From NCBI RefSeq assembly GCF_022539315.1, contig NC_066327.1, positions 17,165,834 to 17,229,833 of the forward strand: 64,000 nucleotides of DNA, given 5' to 3'. Below, piece after piece: positions 48,201-61,538 of the stretch; the stretch's first letter is position 1, and each line of letters begins with the position of its first letter. Source of the stretch: Serinus canaria. Its lineage: Eukaryota; Chordata; Aves; Passeriformes; Fringillidae. The notes under the pieces are model-generated. The model was not told where the DNA came from, made no database searches, and saw only the letters and a list, made by a program, of their open reading frames with translations. Position numbers and translations under genes: made by a program.

Positions 48201-50357
48201 TGGAATCTGGTTTTCCCCCTGAAATCCACACTGTTCCGTGTCCCCAGAACCGACGCCCGTGTCCTGGTTTTCCTGACTCAGTGATCACACTCAGCCCCTT
48301 CAGCTTTGCTGGAGCTGGGATTTATAAACAGTTCCAAGACAAAATCCCTGCTTTTTGGCTCCAGCCAAGGAAACTGTTCTGATATCTTGCCAGTTGCCAG
48401 CACATTTCTAATCCTGGTGTCCTGGGGCCTTGGTTTTCATGTCGAAATCTCTGCTCCTACCAGGCTCTTGGTGGACTGAACACACAGAGAATAATGACTG
48501 CTGAGCTGGGATGTGTTTGCTCATCTTCTGATCCACACTTGACCAAAGAAGGTTGGATCGTGGCTTTGTTTCATCCTGCTGCAGTGACAGAATCCAGATG
48601 TAAGGATCCTAAATCCTCAGTGTTCCTGGTTTTCTCCTTCATAAACCCTTTGAAACCAGGGCTGTCACTCTGGCTGTGCAGCTCCTGGTCTGGCAGGGTC
48701 CTGCACCTCTCTGACTCTGTAATCATGGGACCACTGGCTACAGGTGTGCCTGTGCCCAGCTGCATTTCTAGAGACTCTCAACAGCAAACCAGAGGGGTCT
48801 GGAGAAAAATGAGTTGTGGAATAAACAATAGGTGTGGAATGAGGTGTGGAATAAACAATAAACAATAAACAAAACTCATCAGCCAGCATGCCATGAGAGA
48901 CTCTCACAGCAAAGATGCTGCAGCTGAAATGTGGTTGGCAATTGTTGTATCACATTTTTGCAGGTTGCTTGATCCTGATTCCTTTTGAATGGGGTTTCTG
49001 GAAGAGAAAATATAAATATTTTTATGTGCTAAGTCCAACAGAGATTAAGGGAAGCACTCCTCTGGATCCACATCCCAGAAATGCTCCTGAGGATTCTCAG
49101 GGCAGTTTGTTGGAGTGGGTTGGGTTGTGCTGTCAGCAGGGTCTGACACAGCAAAGCCAGGCCTGCCCAGGAGAGGTCCAGAGCTCCTTGGTGGCCCTGT
49201 CCATGGATGTTGCTCCTGTGGGGATCCTATTCCAGGAGCTGTGCTCCTGCAGCAGGGTCTGTGCAGTGCCCAGGCGTGGGCAGCAGGGCCATAACCTGGT
49301 GTCAGACACTGCAGCCTGTTTGGACTTTGCTGTGGTGGCTGCCAGCGCTGCCCTCTGGCTCTCTGCTCCCCTGTTTTCTGCAGCTGGGAGCTGAGTTACG
49401 GGGGAGCTGCACAGAGCTTTCTCCAGGTGCCCCCACGAGGAGGTTTATTCACTTCCAGTTGCAATGAGCCTTATCTCGAGGTGGGTGTTTGGGGCTGCAG
49501 CAGCTGCCAGGGAGGGGATCCTGGCTTTGCACAGGCAGAGTGACACAGCTTTAAACCCCTGGGCTGGACAGGACGGTGAGAGCCAGCACTTCCTCCCCTA
49601 AAGCATCCAAAAGCAGTTCTAAATCCGATTAGGATTTAACAATCACTTCATGGTTTACTCACTGCAGGGAGGATCAAAGCCCAGGGAGGACTCTTCAGCT
49701 GTTTGCTTTTCCTTTGTGGAGGAACTTCACCATGGCTGCCCTTAAACCCCCACTAAATGCAATAAAACAACTCCCTTCTCAGAAAAGCAAATTACTTAAC
49801 CACAGCCTAAAATAAGGTGTTCATTATCTGGTGACACTTTTTTTTCTCTATTTGCTATTTCACTCAGCTCCATTCTGAGGCAGTGCAGGGAGCAGGTCTG
49901 CATTCCCAGCTCCAGCTGGACTGATCCTGGGAGATCCCAAAACTGGAATATGGACTTGCCTTGATGTGCTGTGTCACCACAGTGCCTGGGCAAAAAAAGG
50001 TTCAGCATTTCCCCTGTGAAGTCAAGGTGTGGTGGCCCAGGGGAGCAGGGACTGCTGCAGGGCTGCACAGACGCCGTAGGGAATTTTCCTTGCAATTTGG
50101 TGGAAATGTTTTTAAAATCCAGGAGGTCTGTGTGCATTTTCCTGCTCAAGATGACCAGACGTTCATCCTGCTGGGAGAGGCTCAGAGACCTGAGCAGCAA
50201 GGTTCAAACAAACAGTGCTAATGGGAGAGGGGAAAACAGTTTTGTGGCTAAAATAGATCACGTCTGTCCCTCTGTCATCTTCCTTTGTTGTAACACAGAT
50301 TTGTCTGGAAGTGGCACAGCTGTGGAAGTGGCACTTGGGGACTTTGTTTGGTGGTGC
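45246..50357. other. No gene seen
   Basis: About 5 kb of mostly unique sequence. An imperfect tandem repeat of TGTGGAATAAACAATA lies at 48,813-48,874. An 84-residue minus-strand ORF near 45,868-46,122 has a hydrophobic run but no recognisable family. I see no exons. Confidence 0.5.
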
Positions 50358-50415
50358 TTTAATGGTTGGGCTCGGTCTGGGAGGCCTTTCCCAACCTAAA
50401 GGGTTCCATGATCCT
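50358..50415 (+). mobile_element. CR1 3' end fragment
   Basis: GGTTGGGCTCGGTCTGGGAG, GCCTTTCCCAACCTAAAGGG and TTCCATGATCCTGG form a diverged CR1 terminus. Confidence 0.75.
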
Positions 50416-53400
50416 GGGGCAGCTCCGAGAGCTGCACCCTGGGGTGCTGAGCCAGAGATGCCCATGATTTATCTGGAGGCTAATGCCTCTTTTCTCCTCC
50501 CCATGTAATGTGGTTTAGCTCAGAAAGGGAACTAAATGCAGAGTGAGGATTAAGCTGTGTAAGCCTGATGGATGTTTTGTAGGTGATGCTTTGCAGAAAA
50601 TCATTACTTTGAAATGTTGGAATAGAAAAGAACATTTTTCAGGCTTTTCAGACATAACGTGTTTTGGAGAAGAAGCTTGGAACAGATGTACCCATAGTTT
50701 ATTCCATTTATCACATTAAAAATAAAGAAAAGACAATTTCAGCTCATTTGCTGCTTTATTAGTTCAAACAAACAGCTTTTCTAATCAATGTGTATGGCGA
50801 GCACAATGCTTTCATAATTGGCAGTGGTGGCTCCAGAAGGAATGGATCTGTCCCTGTTTGTGGGCTGTGACAAGTCACAGTTAATACATTGGTCTGATCC
50901 AGCCTTATCTCATGCTCATTTCTGCACAGGAAAAATTATAACCTTATTTTTAAATTTTAAAACATTTGAGGGTTGGTTTTTTCCCCCCATCCTTTTGAGA
51001 AAGTGCAGTTGGAAATGAGGAGAGCTGCACAGGGAGCAGTCCCAAGGAGAGTGGCTCAGCTGTGTCGAGGGGAGTCTTTTGCTCTTATTTATCTGGAGGT
51101 ATTTATTGATTTTACCTTCCTTTGCAAAAATACTGATTTAATTTATGAGGTGATAGAAGAGGCTGGGAGAATAATTTTACTTATAAGAGAGCAGAATTGT
51201 CCAACTAATTGCCCAGGAAAAAGAGAAAAGATCTGCTGATCTACCCCTGCAGATGTTTCTCATCTGGAATACAGACCCATTCCAGACATTTATTTTTTTG
51301 ATTACTGTTTATTTTGATGCTTTATTACACGGTCATTGCCAGGAAGGAAATGGTGCTCAGAAATCCAGCAAGATGTTTTTTCTACTTTGGTACTATTTAT
51401 TCAGTGACAATTTGGGGTTTAACCCCTTTCTCCCCCTTTTCTTTGTCTGGCTGTGAGCCCTCACTTCCATCCTTCACTGGGAAGAACAAAACACGCTGGT
51501 CCTGGGCTCAGCCCCGTCATGGCTGGTTTCAAACTGAAATTTCAGTTTCAAATTTCATAGAGAAATTAATGAAATTTCATAGAGACATTAATGCTCATTT
51601 CCAGATTGGAACTAACAGGAACCTGTTGGCTTTTTTTGCCACCTAGTGCTTCTGTCCCTGCATTACTGTGGAGGGCTGTGTGTGTGAGGAGTGAGGAGCC
51701 CCGTGGTGCTGCAGCTCCTCGGCCAAACGCCCTCCTGCTTTGTCAGAGGAGTTTCCTTTCACGAGTGGAACAAACTCCAGCCCTCCCCGGGCTCGAGAGC
51801 CACCAAAGGCTGTGGAAAACCCTCTGTGTGCTGAGTGGGAGAAAGCAGGGAGCACCTCCTGCTCCTTCCTCCTGGCAGATGCTTTGTGAGTTTGACAGGA
51901 TGGTGCACGTTCCCCCTGTGGACAGAGCTTCAGAGCTGATGGCTGGGCAGACAGAGCACCTCTGTCCTCTGGGCTGGCAGCAGTGATGCTCCAACACCCC
52001 TGAGCTGTGCTTCCATATGATTAAAAAGGGCTGGAAAATTAAATATATGCAAAGCCAACAATCCCACGACACTCTATTTCTTCAGATTGCTCCTGTAGCT
52101 GTCGGTGTGCCAAATCTGCCTCAGGCACTTGCACTTACACCCACAGGTACATGTGGTTTGAAACTGAAGGGGATGCTGTGCAGTGCAGCTGGAAATGGGC
52201 TGGCCCTGGATCCAAGCTGGGGGTTTGCAAGAGCCCCAGGAGGGGCTGGGGCTGTGCTCATGGTGAGGGATGTGCAGCCCCTCCTTTCCCTGTGCAGGCT
52301 GTGCCTTGAGCAAACCCCAGAGCACAATGGAGCCGTTCTGCTCCACACGGGAGCAGGAAGGTGGGCGGATTGGGAAATATTTCATATTAGGGGCTTTCCT
52401 TCCACTGAGCCATGTCACATTCAAGTCCCACCATTGCTTTATGGCCACGTGCCTGTCCCACTCTGCGAGGGACAGACCTGCTGCTGTCCATCTGTCCATG
52501 TGTCTGTCTGTGTGTCCGTGTGTCTGTCCGTGTGTCCAAGGCAGGGCTCTGCTCATGCTTGCAGTCACCAGGGGCAGTGCTTGGCAAGGCTCTGCAGTGC
52601 CCATGGCTGTGGGATACAGCAGCACTGACAGGCTCCTGCACTGGGTAATATATTGCCCTTTGGTTCCTGGTGATGGCATCCAGACCTCCCAACCTTTCCT
52701 AATCCACAAATGGAAAAGTGGCACTTAAAATGAATTTATTCAGGTGGGAGCGCTGTAAAACATGAAAATAAGGCTTTTGACTTGCTGCACCTACACTTGA
52801 GTGTCAATGAAAAGCTTTTTATTTGGTTTTAGAGCCAGACTTGCAGAAGTCAATGTGCCTTGTGGTCTGGCCCTGTGTGTTACGGGAGCCAGACTGGAAC
52901 AGGGCATGGACAGCGAGGAGGGGATTGGGAGCAAAGCTGCCCAGTGAAAGAGCAGCAAACCTTTGAGCATCTTAGAGGACAGAGTTTGCCTGGGGAAGGC
53001 TGAAAATGGGAAGGGAGAGATGAGCAAGACAGATCCCCAAAGGAGATTCCTTTGGGATCGATAAGTCAGTCTTTATTTGCGTGCCATAGTTTTTGTGCAG
53101 CGGGATCTCCGGGTGATCTCTGGCTGCTGCCTCCCTGCTGGGCAGCACGGGATCATCTCCTGCCTGCTCTGTTCAGCCCCAGGGGCTCTGGGAGGAGAGG
53201 AGGGAGCAGGGAATGGTGGTGGAGGAGCAGCAGCAGCGAGCAGGCGCCGCTGGCCTTTGACCATTATTTGATTTGCCACTGTCCTCAAACACGAGGTCAT
53301 TTACAGCCTGCCGGGGCTGCCAGACCAGGAAGTTACCTTGCAAAGGAAGGAACCAGCCCATGCTGTCTAAATATTGTCAATTGTGTGCTGAATGGAGGCC

Positions 53401-54459
53401 ACAGCCTGAGGAACCTCAATAGTAGCTCTTTGTGTCCCCGGCTGCCTCCTGCCAAAGTACTTTCCATAATTAGGAGTAAAACATATTTACATTCCTGCCG
53501 TGCTCGGGGCCGGCACACACCTGTACGCGTGTGGGTGTTCATGTATGGGGTGCAAGCCTTTATATTCCTGTGCTTTTAGAGGGAATATTCCTGCCTGGAG
53601 TCGTGGGAATGGCGCAGCACGAGATGGAGGTAACTGGGGTGTGTGGGACAGTCAGGGGTTGTGATGGTGAGAGGAGAAGAAATCCAATGGATTCCCCCTC
53701 TGCCAAGCTGGAGCATAATCCCCATATAGAGAGATACTGTACTTGTCTGAATCGGGAGGTCTGGGCTCAATGCTCCCTTTTAAAATTCATTGACGTTTGC
53801 ATGGAAACCAGAAAAATGGGCTTAAGTCAAGAATGCAATAACCTCACTCCAAACTGCTCTCCATGGCAGGCACTCATCCGCTTCCAGCCGCTCTGCTCGC
53901 CGGGAGATAAACGGAGGGGTGGAATCCTGGGCATGGCTGCACGGGAGCGGGCTCACCAGGCACCGGGTGATGCACAACAGCTTCTCCAGGCACGTCTCTC
54001 CCCCTCCCTCCATGATAAATGGCAGCCAGACATTGATTAGTTCAGTTTGGGGGGAAAAGGAGCCGTGCAGGACAACTGGATACTTGAGCAGAGATTCCTG
54101 AGCCGAGGCCAAGGCAGAGCGGGGCGGTCACGTGGCGCTGGCACCGCTCCTGCTTCCAGCTGCTGGGGTTCATTAGGAGACAGCCAAAACACATTAATTA
54201 GTCTTCTAACATGACTCTCCTGTGCAGGCAGTGCTACGGCTTCCACAGGGCCAGAGGAGCTGGTCTGTACCTGGTGAGAGTGATGGAACCTCTGCGTCTA
54301 TGGGTGTCCCCTGCCTGAGGCTTCCAGGAGTCCCCCTGGGTGGTGGGATCATGCTGGAGAGAGCAGGGCACAGGAGGCAGCCTGCTTTAGGTTTGGCCTT
54401 CCCCAGGTTCAGCGTGCCTGCAGATCCAGGGCTGTTTCCAGCCTGTTTTGTGTAGGAGG
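50416..54459. other. No gene seen; two small repeats
   Basis: Unique sequence. A 22-bp direct duplication (AAATTTCATAGAGAAATTAATG differing at one base) lies at 51,550-51,593, and a TGTC/TGTG-rich tract at 52,486-52,537. No gene is recognised. Confidence 0.5.
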
Positions 54460-54745
54460 TTGTAGCCAGGTGGGGATCGGTCTCCTCTCCCGAGAACAGG
54501 GGACAGGACAAAAAGAAATGGCCTCAAGTTGCACCAGGGGAGCTTTGGGTTGGATATTGGGGATAATTTCTTCCCTGAAAGAAGAGTGGAGTGCCCATCC
54601 CCAGGGGGATTAACAGCCCTGTGCATGTGGCACTTGGGGACACGGGTTGGAGGTGGCATTGGCACTGCTGGGGCACACTTGGACTCGATGATCTTAGAGG
54701 GCTTTTCCAACCTGTGAAATATTTCTGTGATTCCTTCTATGATCT
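54460..54745 (+). mobile_element. CR1 LINE fragment (3' region)
   Basis: GAACAGGGGACAGGACAAAA, AGAAATGGCCTCAAGTTGCA, TTGGGTTGGATATTGGGGAT, AGAGTGGAGTGCCCATCCCC and TTGGACTCGATGATCTTAGA, then TTTTCCAACCTGTGAAATAT, run in CR1 sense order. About 285 bp, including the tail. Confidence 0.9.
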
Positions 54746-56012
54746 TAGCTCTATATGAAGTCTCCTCTGACAAATGTCCCCAACAGTGATTTCAGACAAG
54801 CACCCTAAAATGGCCACATCAGTGTTCCTCCTGCAGGGCAGTCAGAAGAGACACCCACAAATGTACCCAGGTAACCCCTGCTCCTGTTGCAAAACCACGT
54901 GTACAGATTCTGCAGGAATCCAAGGAAAAAGTCCTGCTCAGTCTAATCAGGAGTTCACCTTTTCTCCAGAAGCTTTCTGAGCTTTCAGGCACTTAATGGA
55001 AACACCAGGGCTCACACTTGGAGGGCAGGCTGGAAAGTTTGCGTGGGCCTGTGTGTGTGCCAGGGAGTCAGAGTCAGTTTTTGTCAGAAGCCTCTTTCCA
55101 TTCTGCTTTTGTCAGACTTTGCCTCCGTAAAGGGAAATTTGGACTTTCCGTGTCAAAGCCCTCTGCAAATGTTACCCAAGACCTCTCATCAGGGCTGTAG
55201 TTTGTACAGAACACCTCCCAGGGCTTGCCCAGGAGTGGGGAAGGCAGTTCCAACACTCCTGCCCTTTGAGGGAAATGTCTGTTATTTGGGATTTTTCATT
55301 CTTTCCTCCCTCAGCGTTCAGCATTTCGGATGCAGGCTCATGCTCCTGCTCTCTTTAACAGCCTGTTTTTCCTCTAACCACTTCCAGCTCCAAAACCTCT
55401 CCACATCTTCTCAATGTAAATACACTTAACTTGCCCAGAGCAGGCTGGGGAGACAGTGGTGACCTTCAGCTGAGAGCAGAGCATTTCAGTTTGACCTACT
55501 TTGCTGCAGAGCAGATTTGGCCGTGCAGGGCTGCTCTCTGCTCCCTGCCCTCCTCCTGGGGAAGGTCCCTGGGGAGATGTCCCTGTGAGTGGGAGAGCAG
55601 GGCTGAAGGAGATGGAAACTTCAGGCCCTGAGCTGAGGTGATGTTTGGGTAGCTGGGTGCTGGCTTTCTCCCTAGAGCCAGCTTTTCTATTTGCAGCTTT
55701 AGATGTTTGATCGTGCCTTTAAAACATCTGCCACAGGTCAGTAACACAAAATGCCCATCGCAAAATACTCATTTTTCATTCACTGCCTCATTTCCTCATT
55801 TTCTCCCCTTTGTTCGCTTTCCTCAAGGCTGGTTGTGTGAAAGGAGCAGCTGCAGGAGGAGCCAGGCTGCTGTGGCTCTTCCCAAGGCTCCTTGGCTGCA
55901 CCCAGAAAAGCCATGGCTGCTTTGTCAGGTCTCCCTTGTCCTCTGTAAGAACTTCTGGGCAATGCCAGTGCAGCTGTGGCTTTGCCTGGGGGGCCCAGGT
56001 TACCCAGACAAG
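54746..56012. other. No gene seen
   Basis: Unique sequence without recognisable features. Confidence 0.45.
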
Positions 56013-56087
56013 CTGTGGCTGCCCCATCCCTGGCAGTGTCCAGGGCCAGGCTGAAGTAACCTGGGCTAGTGGAAGGTGTCCCTGCAC
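56013..56087 (+). mobile_element. Short CR1 fragment
   Basis: GCTGCCCCATCCCTGGCAGT, GTCCAGGGCCAGGCTGAAGT and CTAGTGGAAGGTGTCCCTGC correspond to the middle of the CR1 3' segment. Confidence 0.7.
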
Positions 56088-56754
56088 ACTGGGACTACTC
56101 AGCTCTTTAGATTTTGCCACTTTCTGCAGTACAGGTTTCTCAGGAGGGCTCTGGGGTGGCCCCTCTGGAAGGAGAATTGTCTTTTGTTAGGGGACATGTG
56201 TCTTTAAAACCAAGTTCTTTCCTTATCTCGAGCTTAAAGTGCAAAATTCCCAGGTTGGAAGCAAGTTAAAGTTTCCTGTTCCAGCTGCATCTGCATTCAG
56301 TCTTGGAAGCAGATACTTGGCTGTAATTCTAAAAAAAAAAAAAAAAAAAAGAATATAAATTGATATTGCAGGTAAGAAGGAGCAACTGAGGAAAAGATCC
56401 TTTCAGAAGCCCTTCAAGCAGTTTTCAGGATAATTTTCACTTATTTTCAAGTAATTCCTACCACTGGTCACCCAATAAAAATAACAAACCCAAAGTCAGC
56501 CCCACGTCCCTGCTGATAAACACCGTGGACTTGCTCAGTGCTTATCTAATGCCTGAACATCTGTTTCTCCCTAGCTGAGAGGTTCCCTTGGATGAGTTAA
56601 TGCAATTCCCTATGCAAAGGTTAAACAAAGTTGAGAGGCTCCAAGCAGTGGCTCTGTGCCACGGGGCCTGAGCTGCACAAACTGCTTTGCTGTGCATGTC
56701 CCATCCTGGCTCAGGAGGGGAAAGGAGTCACCCAGCCCAAGCCTGGGCTGCAGC
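56088..56754. other. No gene seen; A20 tract
   Basis: A 20-base A run at 56,331-56,350 and otherwise unremarkable sequence. Confidence 0.5.
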
Positions 56755-56815
56755 AGGGCTGGGCTCAGTGCTCTCAGGGGGCTTTTCCAGCCTTAATGCT
56801 CCTGGGATTCCGAGC
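56755..56815 (+). mobile_element. Short CR1 3' end fragment
   Basis: CTGGGCTCAGTGCTCTCAGG followed by GGGCTTTTCCAGCCTTAATG and CTCCTGGGATTC resembles a diverged CR1 terminus. Confidence 0.5.
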
Positions 56816-56910
56816 TTTCTAGATACTCCAGCATGGAAAGGGTGCTTGCAGTGGCACTTCCTGGCTCTGAGGAGCTGGGGCTGAGCTCTGCACCTGCCTC
56901 CTCCTGCCGG

Positions 56911-57530
56911 GGCCATGGCACCATGGCATCATGGCATCATGGCATTATGGCACCATGGCATCATGGCACCATGGCATCATAGCATCATGCCTCCTCCTGC
57001 CTGGACCATGGCACCATGGCATCATGGCATCATGGCACCATGGCATCAGGCTTCCTCCTGCCTGGGTCATGGCATCATGGCATCATGGCATCATGGCACC
57101 ATGGCATCATGGCATCATGGCATCATGGCATCAGGCTTCCTCCTGCCTGGGTCATGGCATCATGGCATCATGGCATCATGGCACCATGGCATCATGGCAT
57201 CATGGCACCATGGCATCATGGCATCATGGCATCATGGCATCATGGCATCAGGCTTCCTCCTGCCTGGGCCATGGCACCATGGCATCATGGCATCATGGCA
57301 CCATGGCATTATGGCACCATGGCATCATGGCACCATGGCATCATGGCATCATGGCATCATGCTTCCTCTGCCTGGGCCATGGCACCATGGCATCATGGCA
57401 TCATGGCACCATGGCATCATGGCATCATGGCATCATGGCACCATGGCATCAGGCTTCCTCCTGCCTGGGCCATGGCACCATGGCATCATGGCATCATGGC
57501 ATCATGACATCATGCTTCCTCCTGCCTGGG
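56911..57530. repeat. Octamer array (ATGGCATC/ATGGCACC)n with a repeated spacer
   Basis: About 620 bp of 8-bp units ATGGCATC or ATGGCACC, broken at irregular intervals by a spacer GCTTCCTCCTGCCTGGGCC (seen near 56,990, 57,050, 57,137, 57,249, 57,361, 57,452 and 57,512; a related copy precedes the array). Three 8-mers make 24 nt, so all three plus-strand frames are open and encode the same octapeptide MASWHHGI in different phase. Many units read CACCATGG, an ideal start context. There is no evidence that it is a gene. Confidence 0.95.
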
Positions 57531-59663
57531 CAGTGCCACCATCTTCCCCTGGGAGCTGAAGGTCTGCTCTTGGTGGTTTGTGTGCAGGGATTATTTACAT
57601 TTTTGATTGTTTAATAGGGTTATTTACACTTTTGATTATTTAATACGGTTTCCTTTCCTGGACAGCAGGACCTTTTGTGGCTGGACAGGTGGGGAGGGCT
57701 GCAGGGTGATGGCAGCACCAACTCCTGGAGCTGCTGGGTTGAGCTCAGCCCTGGGGTTGGGTGCCAGAGATGCTCCCAAGTGACACAGACAGCTCTTCCC
57801 ACAGGGATGTCACCCAAGCATGGGGGATTGTCACACAGCTGTAACCTGCCGGTGACACCAGGGTGGCCTTTGGGATGAAGGACCCCCAGCTGCTGCCCCT
57901 CTCCTCCATGCTCATCCTCCCCTGGGAGGAGCCGGCTGCTGTAACCACAGCAGGTCCCTGCAGCCCAGGATCCACCCTGGGGCTCTTCCCAAACAGCACA
58001 GCCACACTTTTACTTCTGTGCCCTTTCCCTTCTGTCTCGGCTTTCAGCTCCTCTGGCTCCACATCCTGCGGGGCTGCACTTCACACACGGAGCAGGAGCA
58101 TCAAAGAGCAGATCCTGAATAAAGCCCCCCCTTTATGACATCTCTTCAAAGTGCCTTCTTGAGAGTTCAAAGGACACGGGGAAAGGAGGGGATCAAAATC
58201 AAAGGAAGATTGGGGGGGGAAATTAAAGCCTCAGAGGAACTTTATGGCAAGTTTTCTGTAACACTTTCAATGCCAAAATCACAAGTGTTCCCAGCACTGA
58301 CTCGCCCTGGCCATCAGATTTCCTGTTTACCTGCAGTGGTTTCAGGGCAGCTCAGCAGCTCTGGGGAGCTTCAGCCCCACACAGGCACAGGGCGCCCACA
58401 ATTTCACTTTTTCATTCCTTTTTTCGTAACAAAACTTGCCATTCTGGTCCTTCAGACCAAGGGGGAGATGTTTGTTCTGAGCTGCCTGGAAGTCCTGGGG
58501 CTGCCAGCAGAGCTCACCTTCTATGAAAATCTTTTTTTTTGCTTTCAGGAAATGCATCTCGCTCTTCTCTTCCTGTCTTCTACTGCAGGACCATCATTTT
58601 ATCCATGCTTGGGAATTTCCATTACTGCTGGAGGAAAGGGACTTCTCCTGAGTGAAGACTGGGATCTGACTTGAGGCAAGACCAGAGAAGCAAAGCCTCC
58701 GTGTGAACATCACAGGTACCATCTACAGACTCTGCTTTGCAGGGAAGAAGCACAAATCAGCGAGGTATAAAATGCTTAATGTCCACTTAGCTCCCATAAT
58801 TTTATCTGTTTCCTGACTGTTTTAAAACAGAATAGAAGAAAAGAGTGATGTACAAAGCAAGGGAAAGAAATCAGGCTGGTTTCAAGCCCTTGATAGAGCT
58901 GGGCTGAGCTGAGCTGGAGCCACATCCCTGCTGAGGGGACAGAGTGGGGCAGGGATGAAGCTGGGAAGGACTGGGATGCACATTGTGCCAATTTGGGGAG
59001 CTTTCAAACTTGGGTCTTTAAATGGAAAGACTGAGAAGACAAATTAATTATCTGAGACAGGAAGGTGGGTGCTGGTGGAGGGAGGGAAGGCTCGGGTCAG
59101 AGGAGCTGTGGAGTTTCCTTGGGGCTCCTTGAGCTGTGCAGGAGCTGCCTGTGGCTCCAGTTTGGTGCTCCCATGTTTAAACCATCAGTTAACAAATGCA
59201 TTTCCTCCACAGGGGACACTGCTTCTTCATCCCACTGCCTTTCCAGAGCCCACACTGTGTGTTCCTGCAGGAATTCTCCTGCCCAGGTGAGCTCCCTGCA
59301 CCAAGTGCTTTTCCCATGAGTGCTTTCCAGGAGTGCTGCTCAGAGAATGGCACAAAACTGCTGCTGAGCTCCCTTCTCCTTCATTCCTTCTCCTGTTTTT
59401 GATACACTGAACTACACACCTTGCACTCTGTGCTCTGCTTTAGGCGGGCACTCAAAATAGTCTGGAGTAGTGCAAATATGGGAGATAAAACTCGGTGTGT
59501 GCTGGACTGTGGTGGAGGTCTGGTGCTGTGCTGTGTGGGTGGCGGTCTGGAGGACAACTGCTGCCAAGAAACCAAATTAAATGGCTTGTTTTTCACCCTG
59601 AGATGTCCCAGTTTCACTAATTATCACTGCAAAGGACACCTCAAGGTGAATGTCAGTAAGTGT
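57531..59663. other. No gene seen
   Basis: Unique sequence. ORFs up to 179 residues have no recognisable domains and overlap other open frames. Confidence 0.5.
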
Positions 59664-59738
59664 TAGAACATGGGTTGGACTCGATGATCTTAAAGGTCCC
59701 TTCCAACCTAGAAATTCTGTGATTCTGTGATTCTGTGT
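59664..59738 (+). mobile_element. CR1 3' end fragment
   Basis: GGGTTGGACTCGATGATCTT, AAAGGTCCCTTCCAACCTAG and three copies of ATTCTGTG make a classic CR1 terminus with its short terminal repeat. Confidence 0.9.
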
Positions 59739-60304
59739 TTCATATATCTCAGAAAAAAGATGATTTCATTCACTGGTGATTGTAAGGGGGAATTTAAGGC
59801 ATGTGGAGTAACTAATCAGACTGGAACTTGCCTCAGAGACTGGGGCTAGGGCCTGTTTGTTTACAGGAGGGGATTTGCAGGGAGAGAGACCCTTAAAGCA
59901 GCTCTTTACAGTGATTGCTGCGAGGCCTCCTCCGAGAGCAGATGGCTTCATTTCCCTCCCGTGCTCCTGGGGGGATTTCCTCCCTGGGCAGTGGGGACAG
60001 GCACAGCAGGGCCCTCCTGTGCTGTGCCAGGGCTGGCAGTGCCTGCTGGGCACCAGGGGCTCACTGCAGCCGCTGTGGGTCCCTCCTGGGCTGGCACCCC
60101 AAACAGGAAGGAGCAGAGGGAGGCATTGCCCCCCTCGACCTGTGCCCACCCTTTTGGGAATGGCTTTCAGGTGCCAAGCTTGGTGCTCCATGGCAACACC
60201 GTGGGGCTTTCACAAAGCTGAAGGGTGAGGAGATGTTAACTGGACAGACCTGGAGCAGGTGGGCTGCAGCGTGGCCTTGGTTCCAGGTCTGTGCCAGGTC
60301 TCAC
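59739..60304. other. No gene seen
   Basis: Unique GC-moderate sequence leading into the pentamer array. Confidence 0.45.
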
Positions 60305-60621
60305 TTTATTTTATTTTATTTTATTTTATTTTATTTTATTTTATTTTATTTTATTTTATTTATTTTATTTTATTTTATTTTATTTTATTTTATTTATTTT
60401 ATTTTATTTTATTTTATTTTATTTCTTTTATTATTTATTTTATTTTATTTTATTTTATTTATTTTATTTTATTTTATTTTATTTTATTTTATTTTATTTT
60501 ATTTTATTTTATTTTATTTTATTTTATTTTATTATTATTTTATTATATTATTTTATTATTTTATTTTATTATTTTATTTTATTTTATTTAAAATTTTATT
60601 TTACTTTATTTTTATTTTATT
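60305..60621. repeat. (TTTTA)n pentanucleotide array, about 315 bp
   Basis: Almost pure TTTTA units with a few TTTA, TTA and TTTCT interruptions, degenerating after about 60,530. No TTTCA unit is present. Repetitive all-Phe/Tyr/Leu ORFs here are trivial. Confidence 0.97.
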
Positions 60622-61538
60622 CAGTGTTGCTAAGAGATGATTCCCCCTGGAAGGAGGGAATCATCTGCAGGACCCACACAGATGCAAACTGGCTGAGTAG
60701 GGAGGGAGGCTCCCTGAAACCCAAAGGGAAATGAAAATGTGTTTGGGAATCCTCAGCCAGCTGCACACAGGCACTCCCAGAAAGGCAGTGCTGGGCACAG
60801 GATGTGCCATTTCCCAGGATAGTCCTGGAGCTGGCACCTCCTGGCACAGTTTGCAGTGTCCTTTCCTAATGAAACTGGGTTTTTGTGCTTTTCATAGGCT
60901 GCAAATGGCTATGCACATTCCTAAATATTTTCCTACTTCCCTTTTTGGATGTCCAACATTATGTATTATTTTCTGATACTTACCTAACCCGGGAAATCTG
61001 TTTTCCATCTCACTTCAGCCAAGGTTTTCTCTTTAACCAGTCCTTCCCAGTATTTTCCTTTAACACTTCTGGTTTGCTGAGTGAACTTTGCAGGGTGAGG
61101 GTAAATGAAAGTGAAAATGTATTGCTTGTCACACACTGGCTGTTTAGAGAGGGTTTGGGGTTTTTTTCCCTTCTGGATTTGAAGAGGGAGATATAAATCA
61201 TTGATTTAAAACCAAGGTAATTTAGCAAGATTACAGGAGAGGGAAAATCCACTTCCTACCCAAAGTAGCAGACTCTTAGGTCTCTCCACCTACACAAGCC
61301 ATATACATCCCCCGAGCTGCCCAAGATCCTCTTTGGTGTTTTTCTGGCAGGACTGTGGTGTAATAATTGAAGTCCATATGCAAAGCTTTCTTGGTGGGTC
61401 TTTTAATTGCTTTGTAATTGGTCAGAGGGTTGCCATCCCTCAGCCCCCAGCCTCCTCTGTGTGTGTGGAAAGTCCCAGAGCTGAAGGGATGTTCACAGCT
61501 CAGGGTCCCAGCTCAGAGGGACGTGACCAGGGGCTGCC
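60622..61538. other. No gene seen
   Basis: Unique sequence between two tandem arrays. Confidence 0.45.

Noticed and set aside
56915..57614. ORFs of 163-227 codons over the octamer array
   Set aside because: All three plus frames are equally open for arithmetic reasons (8-bp unit); no evidence of selection on one frame.
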